Positions 1 through 11,469 of a DNA stretch of 64,000 bases are shown one piece after another. The stretch's first letter is position 1. Every line of letters starts with the position of its first letter. The notes beneath the pieces are model-generated. The model worked only from the letters and a program-made list of their open reading frames with translations, searched no databases and had not been told where the DNA came from. The stretch is from Cocos nucifera (taxonomy: Eukaryota > Streptophyta > Magnoliopsida > Arecales > Arecaceae). The stretch is from positions 682,001 through 746,000 of the forward strand of contig QRFJ01000049.1 in assembly GCA_006176705.1 (NCBI GenBank). Reading direction: 5' to 3'. The translations under genes were made by a program, and so were the position numbers.

Positions 1-186
1 CAGTTTAATAAGTTACTCGATCTATAATTGAGTAACATAGTCGATCGAGCATATGGCAAATGGTCATATGTGCTTGAGTAATTATCGATTCTCATCGGAT
101 GATGTCAGTCGAGCTTCGTTTGATTGTTGAAATAGCTGGAGATATTATTAGCATAGTCGATAATACTCCAGATGTAAAATGCCGAG
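1..186. other. Left flank of the nested retrotransposon stack
   Basis: AT-rich sequence with no recognisable coding frame. The last five bases (CCGAG, 182-186) are the likely left copy of the target-site duplication of the Tat-like element, matching TCGAG at 45208-45212 in four of five positions. Nothing here resembles the region upstream of the 3' LTR, which is why I place the LTR start at 187 and not further left. Confidence 0.5.
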
Positions 187-840
187 TGTTATGGTAGTAG
201 TGTAAATATCTCAGATCAGCCATGCTAATGATCAAGATACCTCGGATCGGCATAGAGGCATTAATGCTCTGAGAAAAAGAAGTTATCCTCATGCCTTCCG
301 ATTTAAAGGTTAAGCTGAGGTATGCTTTCGAGCTCTTTTCTTTAACAACAGCTCACCTAGTACTTAAGTCCCCTGAATTACCTCAGACAAGTAATTCCTC
401 AGCATGCATGGCGATTCTTTTTGTGGATAAGCAGTGATCCAACTATAGTCCGATCATAATCGAACTATTATCTATTTCATCTAATCTCATGAAAATAGAT
501 AAGGCATTCAGATCGCACCAGCAACGACCTCTTCATTCCAAGGGAGTGAAAGAGGGCCATAATACCAGAACGACGTGATTAGTGCTCCAAGATTAGCGAA
601 ATAATGCAACATCCATGAGACATCTTTCCTATAAATATCATAAGTCCCGAGGGTCTAGGTAAGCAAGAAATCCATTTAGAGAATTTATTGTTGCTTTATT
701 ATTCTCTACTGACTTAAGCATCGAAGGATCTTCGTCAGAATCAAATTCTCTGACTTGGACTTTATTTTATAGGTTACTCCAGCACTCCTGCATGAGACCG
801 ACTACTTCACTTTCGAAGCAAACTATTTTAAGTAACAATA
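187..840 (+). repeat. 5' LTR of the Tat-like element
   Basis: Pairs with 44564-45207 over its whole length. It begins TGTTATGGTAGTAG and ends in an AACAATA run, where the 3' copy ends AACAACA. A TATA-like box (CTATAAATATC) lies near 629-639 and is degraded to CTACAAATATC in the 3' LTR. Substitutions and small indels are frequent, which indicates an old insertion. Confidence 0.8.
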
Positions 841-935
841 GATAGAGAAAGGGCATATCTTTTAAACACGCCACCAAAGAAAATTTCATCTCGTCTCACC
901 AACATCACCACCTCCCACTAGGCGGACCTTCCAAT
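841..935 (+). other. Tat-like element leader, left part
   Basis: A short untranslated stretch between the 5' LTR and the copia insertion at 936. It resumes at 24254. I could not recognise a primer-binding site directly after the LTR; the expected TGG start is absent, perhaps through mutation. Confidence 0.5.
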
Positions 936-3639
936 TGTTGGAAAATCATGCAGTATTTTATGCATATATTTTAAAATTTTTTTGAAATTAGATGCAGTGG
1001 AAGATATAGATTAAACTATTTAACCTATTTATGCATATGATCTAATTACTAAATCCTATATCTAGGATCTATAACATATCAAGATGCATGAATAAATTTA
1101 AAAAATAAATCAGGTTGGTATTGATAATATCAATATCCTAGATTTAGAATAATTCTAAAAATCCTAGATCATATCTAGATCAGAAAAAAATTGAATCTCT
1201 TACCTTTGCATGGATCGAGAACAACGCACATTCTCATTGTTGTCCTTGTTGCTTGGAGCTGCACAGCGTGTCTGGCCTCTACAGATAATCCACATGAGAT
1301 TGCTACGTAGATTGAAGGTTAATTTATCGAACGAGGATCTGCTCAAAGTGCTAACTTCTCATGGATCCCTCTTAATGGTCAATCTAAAAAATTATTTTTG
1401 GATCTCTTAGACTCTTTAAGAGAGGAAGATCAGATAGAGAATAGAGGGAGAAGATCAACCCTTGGATCTTCCAAAAAGATGAAAAGAAAAAGCTAAGAAA
1501 ATCATCAAGAGAAGATTCATCTTCTCTTTCAGGACATCAACTATTGAAGTCCTAAATTGATCTCCACGCCATGATAAGAGGAGACATTCTCCTTTAAAAT
1601 TTATGCATGCTCCAAATCTCTTTCTTTCCGATTTTTCTCATGAAAAAATCTCACAAAGATTAGAGAAGAAAAGCACTTGAAAGAAAAACTAAGAGAAGAC
1701 ATTCCTCTTTTCTTTTTTCTCTCTAGATGACATCAACGTTTGCTGTCCAAAGAAACCTCCATGCCCAAAATTTTGGAGCACCAGTCCTCCCATGCCCCTT
1801 TTCCTGTCTCTCTCTGATTTGTGCATGGAATATCTAGGATTTTTAAAGCCAACCTCCCTCTTAAAAAGTGGTGCCATCATAAGAAGCCAAGACTAAGTCA
1901 AACACCTAGTTTTATAAGAAAACAAGGGAGGAGTTTTAGGGGGTGTCCAACTCTTGGATGCCTTCTCCTAAAATATAGAGGGAGGACCAAAAAACCAATA
2001 CACAAAAAAGAGAAAAAAGGGGCAACAAAAAAATAGTTTGGCATGGCAAAAGTAGGTGCAAAAAGGGAGGAGTTTTGGAATTGTAGGACTCTATCAAATA
2101 GAGTTCTAGACAAAAACACTTGTTAGTTTTGACCAATTCAATACTAATTCCAAAACCACCAGGATGTAGGGGGTGGAATCCCTCTTAGGTGTGAGAAAAC
2201 TCATGCACAAGTCAAGGAAGGGCAAAAAAAATTTATATGGCATGGGCTTGTTCTTAGGCGCAAGGGATTAGGAGGAGTCCTAGTCTAACTAGGACTCTTC
2301 AATTAAAACTAGGTCAAACCTAATTTCAAACCCAATTGAACTAGGATTAATGCAACCTAATTAAAAGATAATTCTAGTCCAACTTGGAGCCCAATTACAT
2401 CAGATTAAACTATATTTAAATCTAATTTAAATCTTAACTTAATTAAAAATTAAGTGCACTCAAATCCTAATCTAATGAAGAACTATTTTTTCTTGTAATT
2501 GGCTTATTTTATAAACCAATTGGACTTAACCTAATTAAGTCCAAACTAATTCTAATTGAATCTAATTTAATTAGACTCGATCTCAGCCAAATTACTCAAT
2601 CAAATTAAGTTAATTAGCAATTCAATTGCTAATCGATCCTCCTATAATACTTGCACTTGATCGATCATTAATCACATTGATAATTCGATCACTGAACGAT
2701 TCTCAATCATTGATCAACCATCTAATCAGGTAGTAACCTTTTATGTGTATCATCCTATAATTCGAACCTAAGCTGACAGCACAGGAATCAATTTTTATAC
2801 CAATTAGAATGATCATCTAGTAATAGTATTCGACGTCCGAATAGGTCAAATATATATAAAGCAATATTCTTATAATCCTAACCTATGGTTACCTTATAAT
2901 TTATTCCTTTGATCAATAATGCTCAGGATGATTTTGAGTTAGCTGTTAACACTTATATAAGTCATCCATATTATATTTCAAAATTTTGTAAATCCCATGA
3001 TTCCTCATAAGTATTATCCAGGCTTAGGTTTTGCTAAATTGAAGCACAGCGAGATATTCACTCATGAAATTAACCAGAAATGGTCAATCCCATCTTGACT
3101 CATATACTAACTCTACAAGTACTTGATTGTACTTAGAAAATTTTCATTACTGTATTAGAAATATAAGTAGTCCGATACTAAAGTACAGTAAGTACTTGCA
3201 AATCACCATGATGATCTCAGATCAGAGGGACACTTATACCCATGGGCCTTTACTAGCTACTCTTGATAGTAGAGTGCTACATTGATCATGTTCAGTATAG
3301 ATATACTCCTACATCCTACTTATATGCCATACCAGTATCTTCATATCATTTGATTACGAGGACAACTAATGCATATGACATACATCGATCCATACTCGAT
3401 AAGTTATCATTTTTGTTAATAATTTATCATTTAGTCATGAACAAATTTAAGAACCATCCGATAAATTTTTTTTTATCGATTGATTATGGTTCTAAGAACT
3501 TCATCATAACATAGAAGTTCATTTAAAAAAGATAGAACTTTTATAATGAATAAGCCAAATAACTATTATTTGATAATTTATATACAAATTACAATCATCT
3601 ACTACTTAGATGATTGATTTTAGAATATATTTTCTAGCA
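936..3639 (-). repeat. LTR of outer copia (3' LTR by element orientation)
   Basis: 2704 bp, matching 21556-24253. Short frames inside it are stray open frames in LTR sequence, not genes. The half next to 3639 is also recognisably similar to the corresponding half of the inner copia LTRs, so the two copia families are related. Confidence 0.85.
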
Positions 3640-5509
3640 ACTTTTACTTAGACTAAAGCCAATCAGAATAGTATCAAATACCTATCTTTCACTTGAGTTT
3701 ATAGAACTTCTTAGTTTCGAGGCTTTAGCAAATGGATCAGCCAAGTTCTTTTCCATCAATCTTCTGAAGATCGATGTCATCCTGATCTAAAATCTCTTAG
3801 ACAAGATGATAGTGATGCAGAATATGCTTGTGCTGTGGTGCACCTATAGTTCTTCAGCCTGAGCTATAGCTTCAATGCTACATTAGGATTGGACAATTGA
3901 TGGAGGGTACCACTCCCAGCTTGCTTATGAATTTATGCAACCACACAGCCTTCATAGCAGCATCAGATGCTATGATGTACTTTGCATTACTAATAGAATA
4001 GGTTACAGTATTCTACTTGAAACCTTTCCAGCAGATTGCTCATTCTATATAGGATAAATTCATGACCTGACACTCTCTTACTGTCATCTTGATCTGACTA
4101 AAAAATTGAAATCAAAATATTTCATAAGTTTTAAGTCAATTTCTCTATATATGAGTCATTGGATTTTAGTATTTCTCAAATACTTAAGAATTGTCTATTT
4201 AATCTTTCTATGGTTCTCATCTAGATTAGACTGATATCTACTTACTACCTCTAATGAGTGTACCATATCTAGTCTCGTATATAGATTGGGATAATCTAAA
4301 CATCCTTTTTGATCTATCTCTATAGATCTTCATCTATAGGATGTAGGATGCTTCTTCCAAATCCTACATGGAGAAATGAGATGATAGCTAAATCTTTATT
4401 TTCTATAATGCTGAAATGTCATTCTTGATTAAGAGAATATTATCCACAGACAATACAAAAAATAACATTATAGAACCTTTTGCCTACTTATAGATGTAGG
4501 CTTCTTCTTCGTTCATAATGAAAATATACGTTTAAAATGCATGTTTTTATTCTGAGACGACAGACAAAGGGGCTTTATAGGTCTCTATCTTTTCATTTGT
4601 ACCTCTTTGATCTTATTGAAAAATATATTTGTACTCAATAGATTTTATCCCTTTAAGTAGATCAATTAGTGTCCATATACTATTGATTTTTATATACTTC
4701 AATTTAGATTTTATGGCTCCAAGCCATTTCTCAAAGTCACATCTCTATGTAGCATCCAAATAGATGATTGAATCCTCGTTGTTCTCATCGAACTCAACAG
4801 GATCGCCATCCTGGATCTAGAATTCATAGTATCTATTTGATTAATGTGGTACTCTATAAGATCTTCTTAATGGTGCCTCTTTAATGGGCTCAGGATTTGA
4901 TCTAATCAAATCCGATTCTATAGATTCACTAGATTGTATCAGTTCTTTTTACCATTGAACTTTCTCAAGTTTAACTTTACAGATATCAGTTTCTTCTTTA
5001 AGAAACTTTTTTTTCAAAAGGAATACCTTATTACTGATGAACAACTTTTATTTTTTAGCATGGTAGAATTAATATTTCCTAGTTTTCTTAGAGTATCCTA
5101 TAAACATACACTTATAGGATTGGACTCTAAATTTATCTATGTACAAACATTTGACGTAGACTGGGTAACCCCAAACCTGAAGGTGAGAGTCTAGATCTAC
5201 GCTCAATCCATATCTCATATGAAATCTTTACGATAGATTTACTCAAAATAATTTTTAGAGTAAAATAAGCAGTCTCAAGAGCATAACCCAAAAACAAAAT
5301 AGGTAAACCAACAAACCCCATCATAGATCAAACCATGTCCAACAAAGTTTAATTTTTTCTTTCCAATATACCAATAACATGTAGTGTTTCGAGAGGAGTC
5401 CACTGTAAGAGAATCCTATTCTCTCCTAGATATGTCAAAAAATTTACTAGATAAGCATTTGCCTTCTTGATCTGATTTAAGAGTTTTAATATTTTTTTTA
5501 CTTTATTTT

Positions 5510-6186
5510 TGATGAGAACATCATCCAGCACTATTATTGATGTAGATTTATATATATTTTATTTTTATATTTTACCTAAATGTATTATTGGTGTATAGAA
5601 AATGGATGTATCTTTTTATTTTCAGCTCATACATGCATCTTAAAGTATGAGATAGATTAGTTTGTTAAATGATTAGCTTGTTAGAATTTTATTTGTTATT
5701 TTATTAAAAATTTGTTACAAGGTTGGAATCTGTTAATTTGTTAAAAATTAGTTAGGAAGTCAAAGTTTATTAGAAATTTGTTAGTAGGTTGAGAGTTTGT
5801 TAGGATGGTTAGAGGGTTGTTAGAGGTCTATATATAAAGCCATAAACCTAAATAAAAGAAAGAGGAGTTAAATTTTTCGAGTGAAGAATTTAGGTTCTCT
5901 TCTATGCTTTCTAGGATTTCTTCCTTTCTTCCATCTCGGCAAGTCTTGTGCTGTTCTTCACAATCCCAGCAAGTCCTATGCTGCTTATCTTTGGGATGAA
6001 TTTTTTCAATTTTTTTTCCCTTGTCTCCTTCAGGATGGACTTTTTCAACTTCTTCCTCTTCTCCTTTTATCCTAATCCTCATCTATTTTATGAAAAAAAT
6101 TTCATAGTTATCCACTTTTTTTAATTCTAATCCGGATTGACTTTTTACCTCACTCACGATCCTTCCTGCCACCTTATTCTGCATTA
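5510..6186 (+). repeat. 5' LTR of TRIM-like element
   Basis: Starts TGATGAGAACATCATCC and ends GCATTA, where the partner LTR ends GCATCA. A TATA-like stretch (CTATATATAAAG) at about 5828-5839 would place most of the LTR downstream of a transcription start. The first 200 or so bases align with the start of the chromovirus LTR. Confidence 0.85.
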
Positions 6187-6664
6187 ATTTTAGTATCAAA
6201 GTATAGATGGATTAAGATATTTTGAAAAAGAAATTCTAGCTCCAAGCTTCTATGACCCTAATCCTCAAATTCTTTTCTTACTTCAAACTTTCCTCCTCAC
6301 CTCTACCGCCAACCTCCATAAACTTCTTGTCTGCTGTCCTGACTTTCTTAGCACCTGCTTGCCTATGTGCTTATCTACCTCCACCACCATGCTGTCCTAT
6401 ACCATTCGCCACTATTTCGAGCCACCTTTCCCAGCACTTTCTTTACCGTAACTTATCCTGCAATGATTTCAACAATCCACTTTCAATGACACCCTCGAGA
6501 CCTTCCCCACCTCCATCACACCCTCCATCATCTCATCTCTAAAGAATTTTGCACGCTCTTCAAAATAGATCTCCATCCTCTTGCTGACTTTTAGTTTGAG
6601 CTACATCAATTTTGGAATCAACTTAGATTCGATAGAATTGAGTTTTTTTCACCTAAAAAAAAAT
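6187..6664 (+). other. TRIM-like element interior
   Basis: Begins with a degraded primer site (AGTATCAAAG) and ends with an A-rich polypurine-like tract before 6665. A 96-residue Pro/Ser-rich open frame lies at 6252-6542. I recognise no domain in it, and frame and composition do not prove coding. It could be captured host sequence. Confidence 0.5.
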
Positions 6665-7342
6665 TGATAAGGACATCATCCAGCATTATTATTGATGTAA
6701 ATTTATATGTATTTTATTTTTATATTTTATCTGGATGTATGTATGGATGTATAGAAAATGGGTGTATCTTCTTATTTCTAGCTCATACATTCATCTTAAA
6801 GCATGAGGTGGATTAGTTTGTTAGATGGTTAGCTTGTTAGAATTTTATTTGTTATTTTATTGAAAATTTGTTAGGAGGTTGGAATCCGTTAATTTATTAA
6901 AAATTAGTTAGAAAGTTGAAGTTTGTTAGAAATTTGTTAGTAGGTTGAGAGTTTGTTAGGGTGGTTAGAGGGTTGTTAGAGGCTCATAAATAAGACAATA
7001 AATCTAAATGAAAGAAAGAAGAGTTAAATTTTTGGAGTGAAGAACTTAGGTTCTCTTCTATCCTTTCTTGGATTTCTTTCTTTCTTCCTTCTCGATAAGT
7101 TCTGAGCCGTTCTTCTCAACCCCAGCAAGTCCTGTGCTGCTCATCTTTGAGATAAATTTTTCTAACTTTTTTTTTCTTATCTCCTCCGGGATGGACTTTT
7201 TCAACTTCTCCTTCTTTCCTCTTTACCCCAACTCTCGTCTATTTTATGAAAAAAATTTCATAGTTATCCATTGTTTTTAATCCTAATCTAGAGTAACTTT
7301 TTAGCTTACTCACGATCCTTCCTATCATCTTGTCCCGCATCA
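6665..7342 (+). repeat. 3' LTR of TRIM-like element
   Basis: Direct repeat of 5510-6186. It starts TGATAAGGACATCATCC and ends CCCGCATCA, followed at once by the ATTTT duplication at 7343-7347. Confidence 0.85.
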
Positions 7343-8369
7343 ATTTTTCTACTTCATTACAAAATTATTTGAACATTTTAAATGATTTAGACTAGATGTA
7401 TCCATATCTAAATAGGTCATTTGCAATCATAATGAAATATCGATATCCTTCTCTAGCACTTGAGTTCATAAGTATATATATATATATCATACTTAGAACT
7501 TCACCGGCTCTTTCATCTTTTTCAGTAAAATATGACTTTATCATCTTCTCAAGAAGACAAGACTCACAGATCATAAATGATTCACAATCATTGATATCAA
7601 GATTTTTCTCTCAAGCTAACCTATTTATCTCATTCTTGTTAATATGACTAAGCCTAAATGCCAAAAGTAGGTATCATGTCATTATCTATCTTAGGGCATT
7701 TGTTAGATGTGTATATTACACTAATAGGCTATATAAATATTAAATATTATTTTTTTATTATCCAAATATTATTGTAACATCATTCATAATGATATCATAA
7801 TAATTTTTTTTATTAATAAATAATGACCATCTTTAGCTAAAAAGCTAATAAAGATCATATTCATCATAAATGATGGATAATAGTAACAATCACTCTAAAT
7901 GATAATATTTATATTGAAAATTAGCTCGACAATTTCTAAAGCTCGAATTGAAACAAGACTTCTATCCTAAACATTCAAGAATCTCTTACCATTTTCAAAC
8001 TATCTATTTACATATAGTCCTTGCAATGAATTGCATAAGACTACCGGTATCCAATATCCAGGTAGTATAATCACCAATAGAGAAATTATAAGATATTATC
8101 ATATAACACTCTTGATAAGCATCTTCTTGCTTTTTTCTCTTGTTCGGCCTATTGAAGTCAAAGGAAGCAAGATAATTCTTCTTTCTATGACACTACTTCT
8201 TACAGTAGAAGCACTCTACCTGATTCTAGTTAGTCTTAGATCTTTTATTTTAATTGGACTTATAAGTTTTAGCATGAACTCCTTCGTGCTGCTAAACCAA
8301 ATTCAACTTCCAATACTAATTATTGAACTTGGATCCTATAAGTCAATTACTGTCTAACAGTGAAATGAG

Positions 8370-8688
8370 TAATTAGGATTTAGCCTTAATTTGAAAGAAA
8401 AGAGAATAAAAATATATTATATATAAATTATTTTAAGTCTAAAGACTTGAATTTTAATCTAAAGGTTCTTTCACTATTTTGTATGAATTGGTAGCCTCAA
8501 CCTCTAATTTAAAAAATTACTTTAATTTTCTAGTAGATACTAGAATCCATATAGACTGCATACGAGTCCAAGAAAAGCTCTAGCTAATCATATGCATCTA
8601 TGGATAGATTTTCAACCAATTATTTTCTTAAATAAATTTTAGTAATTTAGTTTTACCCTAGGCTCCTCTTTAACAGGCATAAGGTGCC
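8370..8688 (-). other. Outer copia leader, left part
   Basis: Non-coding sequence aligned with the inner element's leader around 15595-15890. It is cut at 8688 by the inner copia insertion and continues at 20043. The join is shown by the same local order of motifs in the uninterrupted inner copy (for example the segment ending in TCCAAC). Confidence 0.65.
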
Positions 8689-11455
8689 TGAAGAAAATAG
8701 TACAGAATTTGCCATGCTACTTTCGAAAAATATTTTATAAATAGCAATGATATAGAAAAAAATAATTAATCTAATTAATTATCTATTAATCATATTAGAT
8801 TATTTAATTCTATACATTAGGATCTAAACATAATATGCATGTATACATCAATAGATCTAAAAATAAAATAATGTAATAAACTATTTATTATATCTACGTG
8901 TTCAGAATATAATATCTCTCCATGGATAGTTGATCACCATAATCTGAGTCCATCAGATAATGCTTTGGTATTATGTCACAGTCGTACATATATCCGACCT
9001 CTACAGTTGGTCCACATGGAGCTCTCGGTCTCGATCAGCCTTACTGGAGTGCTAGCTCCTCGTCGGAGCCTTTGATGGCTGATCACGATTGATCCGATCG
9101 ATCGTATAATTTTTAATTTTTTAAATATTCTAAAAAATTAAAATATAAACATTGAAGGATGATGAAGATGTGTTTCAAATTTGGTGGTGATCCGATGCTC
9201 ACAGCACTCGATCTCTCCACTCAAATCCAGATTCCCAAATCTAGGAATTCACTCGATCCAAAAATCCTGACACACTAAAATCCTATCACACTCTCTTTGT
9301 GTGAAGTTTTTTTTATGAAATAAGTTTTTATGAAAAGATAACTTTTAGATCTATAATTTCTATTTAGATCATATCTAAAAATAGGATATCCTTAGAGATA
9401 AATTATAAGAGAAAAGAGGCATAAAGGAAAAGAAAAGTGCTACAGGATCCTATTCACCTTCACTCCAAGATTTTTTTTGCCCAAAATTGATGCCCAAACA
9501 TTCTAAAATTTTTACCAAAAAATTCTAACCCCTTCTCCTACATGCACAAAAATTCTCATAATTTATTGACATAAATATCATGGAAAAACTGCATGGAAAA
9601 TGATAAGAATCGAGTGGTTGAGAGGTTTTAACCACTCACTTAATTTCAAAAATCAAATGAGCCTCTTATTCTTATCCAATGCCCCCTCCCTTGTGTTTAA
9701 CATGCAGAAGGACTCTCCTTCTGTATGCATATTTTTATTTTTCAAAAAAATATTCGATAAATAAAAGGGAGGGCATGGGAAGCAGAGTGAAAAAGTCAAA
9801 AATAGTGGGCACATGAGAGAATTTGAATTCAAACTTTATTTGACTTGGTTCTAATTGGTTTCAACCAAACCAATTAATTTAGTCTCAATTAAACTAAGTT
9901 AAACCCAACCAAATTAGGCTTAGCCTAATTCAATAAAATTTTAATTAAATTAAAAATTAATTAGATCTATGTCCTGATCAAATTAGGATCAAAGCTTCCA
10001 TAGTGATTAGGTCATCTCATGACCTGATCGGATCAAATCCAATCAAATCAAATTCAATCAGACTTGATCAAATCCTCATCGCTCAATCAAATTGAGCTAA
10101 TCAGCAATCAGATTGCTAATTAATCCTCCAAAAAATATGTGAGTCTAAATCGAATGGACTACTGGGCAACAGAGTTCTATCAATATGAAACTCTTGAAAA
10201 GTCCTAAATTAGTGGGACTCTTGAACCCAGTATCTCAAACGAATCAAACTCACGATCATAGAGTTTCAGACTAGTGAAACTCTTGATCAGAGAGTTCTAG
10301 ACGAGTAGGACTCAGAGTTTTAGTCCAGTAGGATTCTTGGTCATAGAGTCCCGATCTAGTGGAACTCTTGACCATAATGTCCTAGATTATCAGAACTCAT
10401 GATCAGAGAGTCTCAGACAAGTAGGACTCAGAATTTTAGTTCAGTAAAATTTTTGGTCATAGAGTTTCAGTCCAGTGGGACTCTTGATCATAGAGTCTCA
10501 GATCAATGGGACTCTTGATCAACCATCAGATTAGGTAGGAACTCCTAATGTGTGTGACCCCATAGGTCCGAACCTAAGCCGGTAGCATAGAAATCAAATT
10601 CTATATTAATCGAAGTGACCATCTAGCAATGGTACCCAACGTCCGGATAGGTTGAATAATCACAATCATAACATTCAGAATCTATGCGAATATGGTTATC
10701 GTATAATTCATCCCTATGACCTCTATGTAATAGATGACTCAGGATTAGATTGTCAACCCTAGAAAATACATCCACATCATGTCTCAAAGTAATTAGTCCT
10801 GTGACTCCTCACCAAGACTATCCTGACCAAGATTTTACTAAATTAAAATATAATTGAACATAGCTCCTGAAATCAGGAGTGGTCAATTCCATCTTGATAC
10901 ACGTACCGACTCCATAAGTACTTGACTGTGCTCAGAAATCTTCCATCACTGAATTAAAAATTTAGATCGTCTGGCACCAAAATACAATGAGTTGCTTGAA
11001 AGTCACCATGGTGATCTCAGATTGGAGGAACATTTATACCTATATTCCATCAAAGCTAATCTTGACAGAAGAAAAGCCTTGAAGTTGATCACATTTAGTG
11101 CAGATATACCCATATATCTCACTTACATGCCATATCAGTGTCTCAACACTCCTTAGTTATGAGGACAACCAATCTATATGGCACATAACGATCTATATTT
11201 GATAAAATTATCATCCTAAGTAACAACATATCATTTGGTCATGAACTATTTAAGGACTAAATGACAAATCCTTCTTTGCTGAATCTAGATAGTCCTAAAG
11301 ACTTCATCACAACACAGAAGTTCATTAGAAGATAATAGAATTTATGATAAAAAATATTAAAATAATTTTTATTAATTTATAATTTATATATAATTATAAA
11401 TATATGGTCCAACCGTCAACAGACTGATAATTAGCTTTGGGACATATTTTCAACA
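8689..11455 (-). repeat. LTR of inner copia (3' LTR by element orientation)
   Basis: 2767 bp, pairing with 17314-20042. It holds an internal minisatellite at about 10163-10520 that the related outer copia LTRs lack. The half next to 11455 resembles the corresponding half of the outer family's LTRs, including the passage around CACAACACAGAAGTTCATTA. Confidence 0.9.
10163..10520. repeat. LTR-internal minisatellite, about 31-bp unit
   Basis: Imperfect tandem copies of a unit close to ATAGAGTCTCAGACC followed by AGTGGGACTCTTGATC. Each unit is partly self-complementary because AGAGTC and GACTCT face each other. The same array occurs at 18770-19115 in the other LTR, so it predates this insertion. 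Confidence 0.85.
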
Positions 11456-11469
11456 ATCTTCTACTTGGA

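Larger units (their letters stand above)
5510..7342 (+). mobile_element. TRIM-like non-autonomous LTR element
   Basis: 1833 bp: LTRs 5510-6186 and 6665-7342 (677 and 678 bp) around a 478-bp interior without any retroviral enzyme domain. A perfect 5-bp target-site duplication, ATTTT, lies at 5505-5509 and 7343-7347. The integrase sequence of the outer copia element resumes exactly after it. The tRNA-Met-type primer site is degraded (AGTATCAAAG, about 6192-6201), and an A-rich tract precedes the second LTR. The LTR start TGATGAG(A/G)ACATCATCCA and end GCAT(C/T)A match the chromovirus LTRs at 26911 and 33430, which suggests that family mobilised it. TRIM is a size-and-content label; strictly, the interior could also be a deleted remnant. 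Confidence 0.85.
3653..8357 (-). pseudogene. Outer copia polyprotein, decayed, gag largely missing
   Basis: Read on the - strand, this is homologous to the inner copia polyprotein at 11470-15590. The C-terminal stop lies at 3653-3655. RNase H is around 3830-4010 and reverse transcriptase around 4230-4860. Its catalytic box now reads SVDNIL near 4438-4450, where the inner copy has YVDD. Integrase remnants are at 5133-5509 and continue at 7343-7640 across the TRIM-like insertion. The gag/protease-side remnant is at 8031-8357. Compared with the inner copy, about 600 bases covering most of gag are missing near 8293. Frameshifts and stops are frequent. This copy could not encode working proteins. 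Confidence 0.75.

Noticed and set aside
1..186. Left part of a longer Tat-like LTR
   Set aside because: This stretch has no match upstream of the 3' LTR, where a purine tract directly precedes 44564.
5510..7342. Simple tandem duplication of 1.15 kb
   Set aside because: A primer site, a polypurine-like tract, TG...CA-type ends and a perfect ATTTT target duplication show an LTR element.
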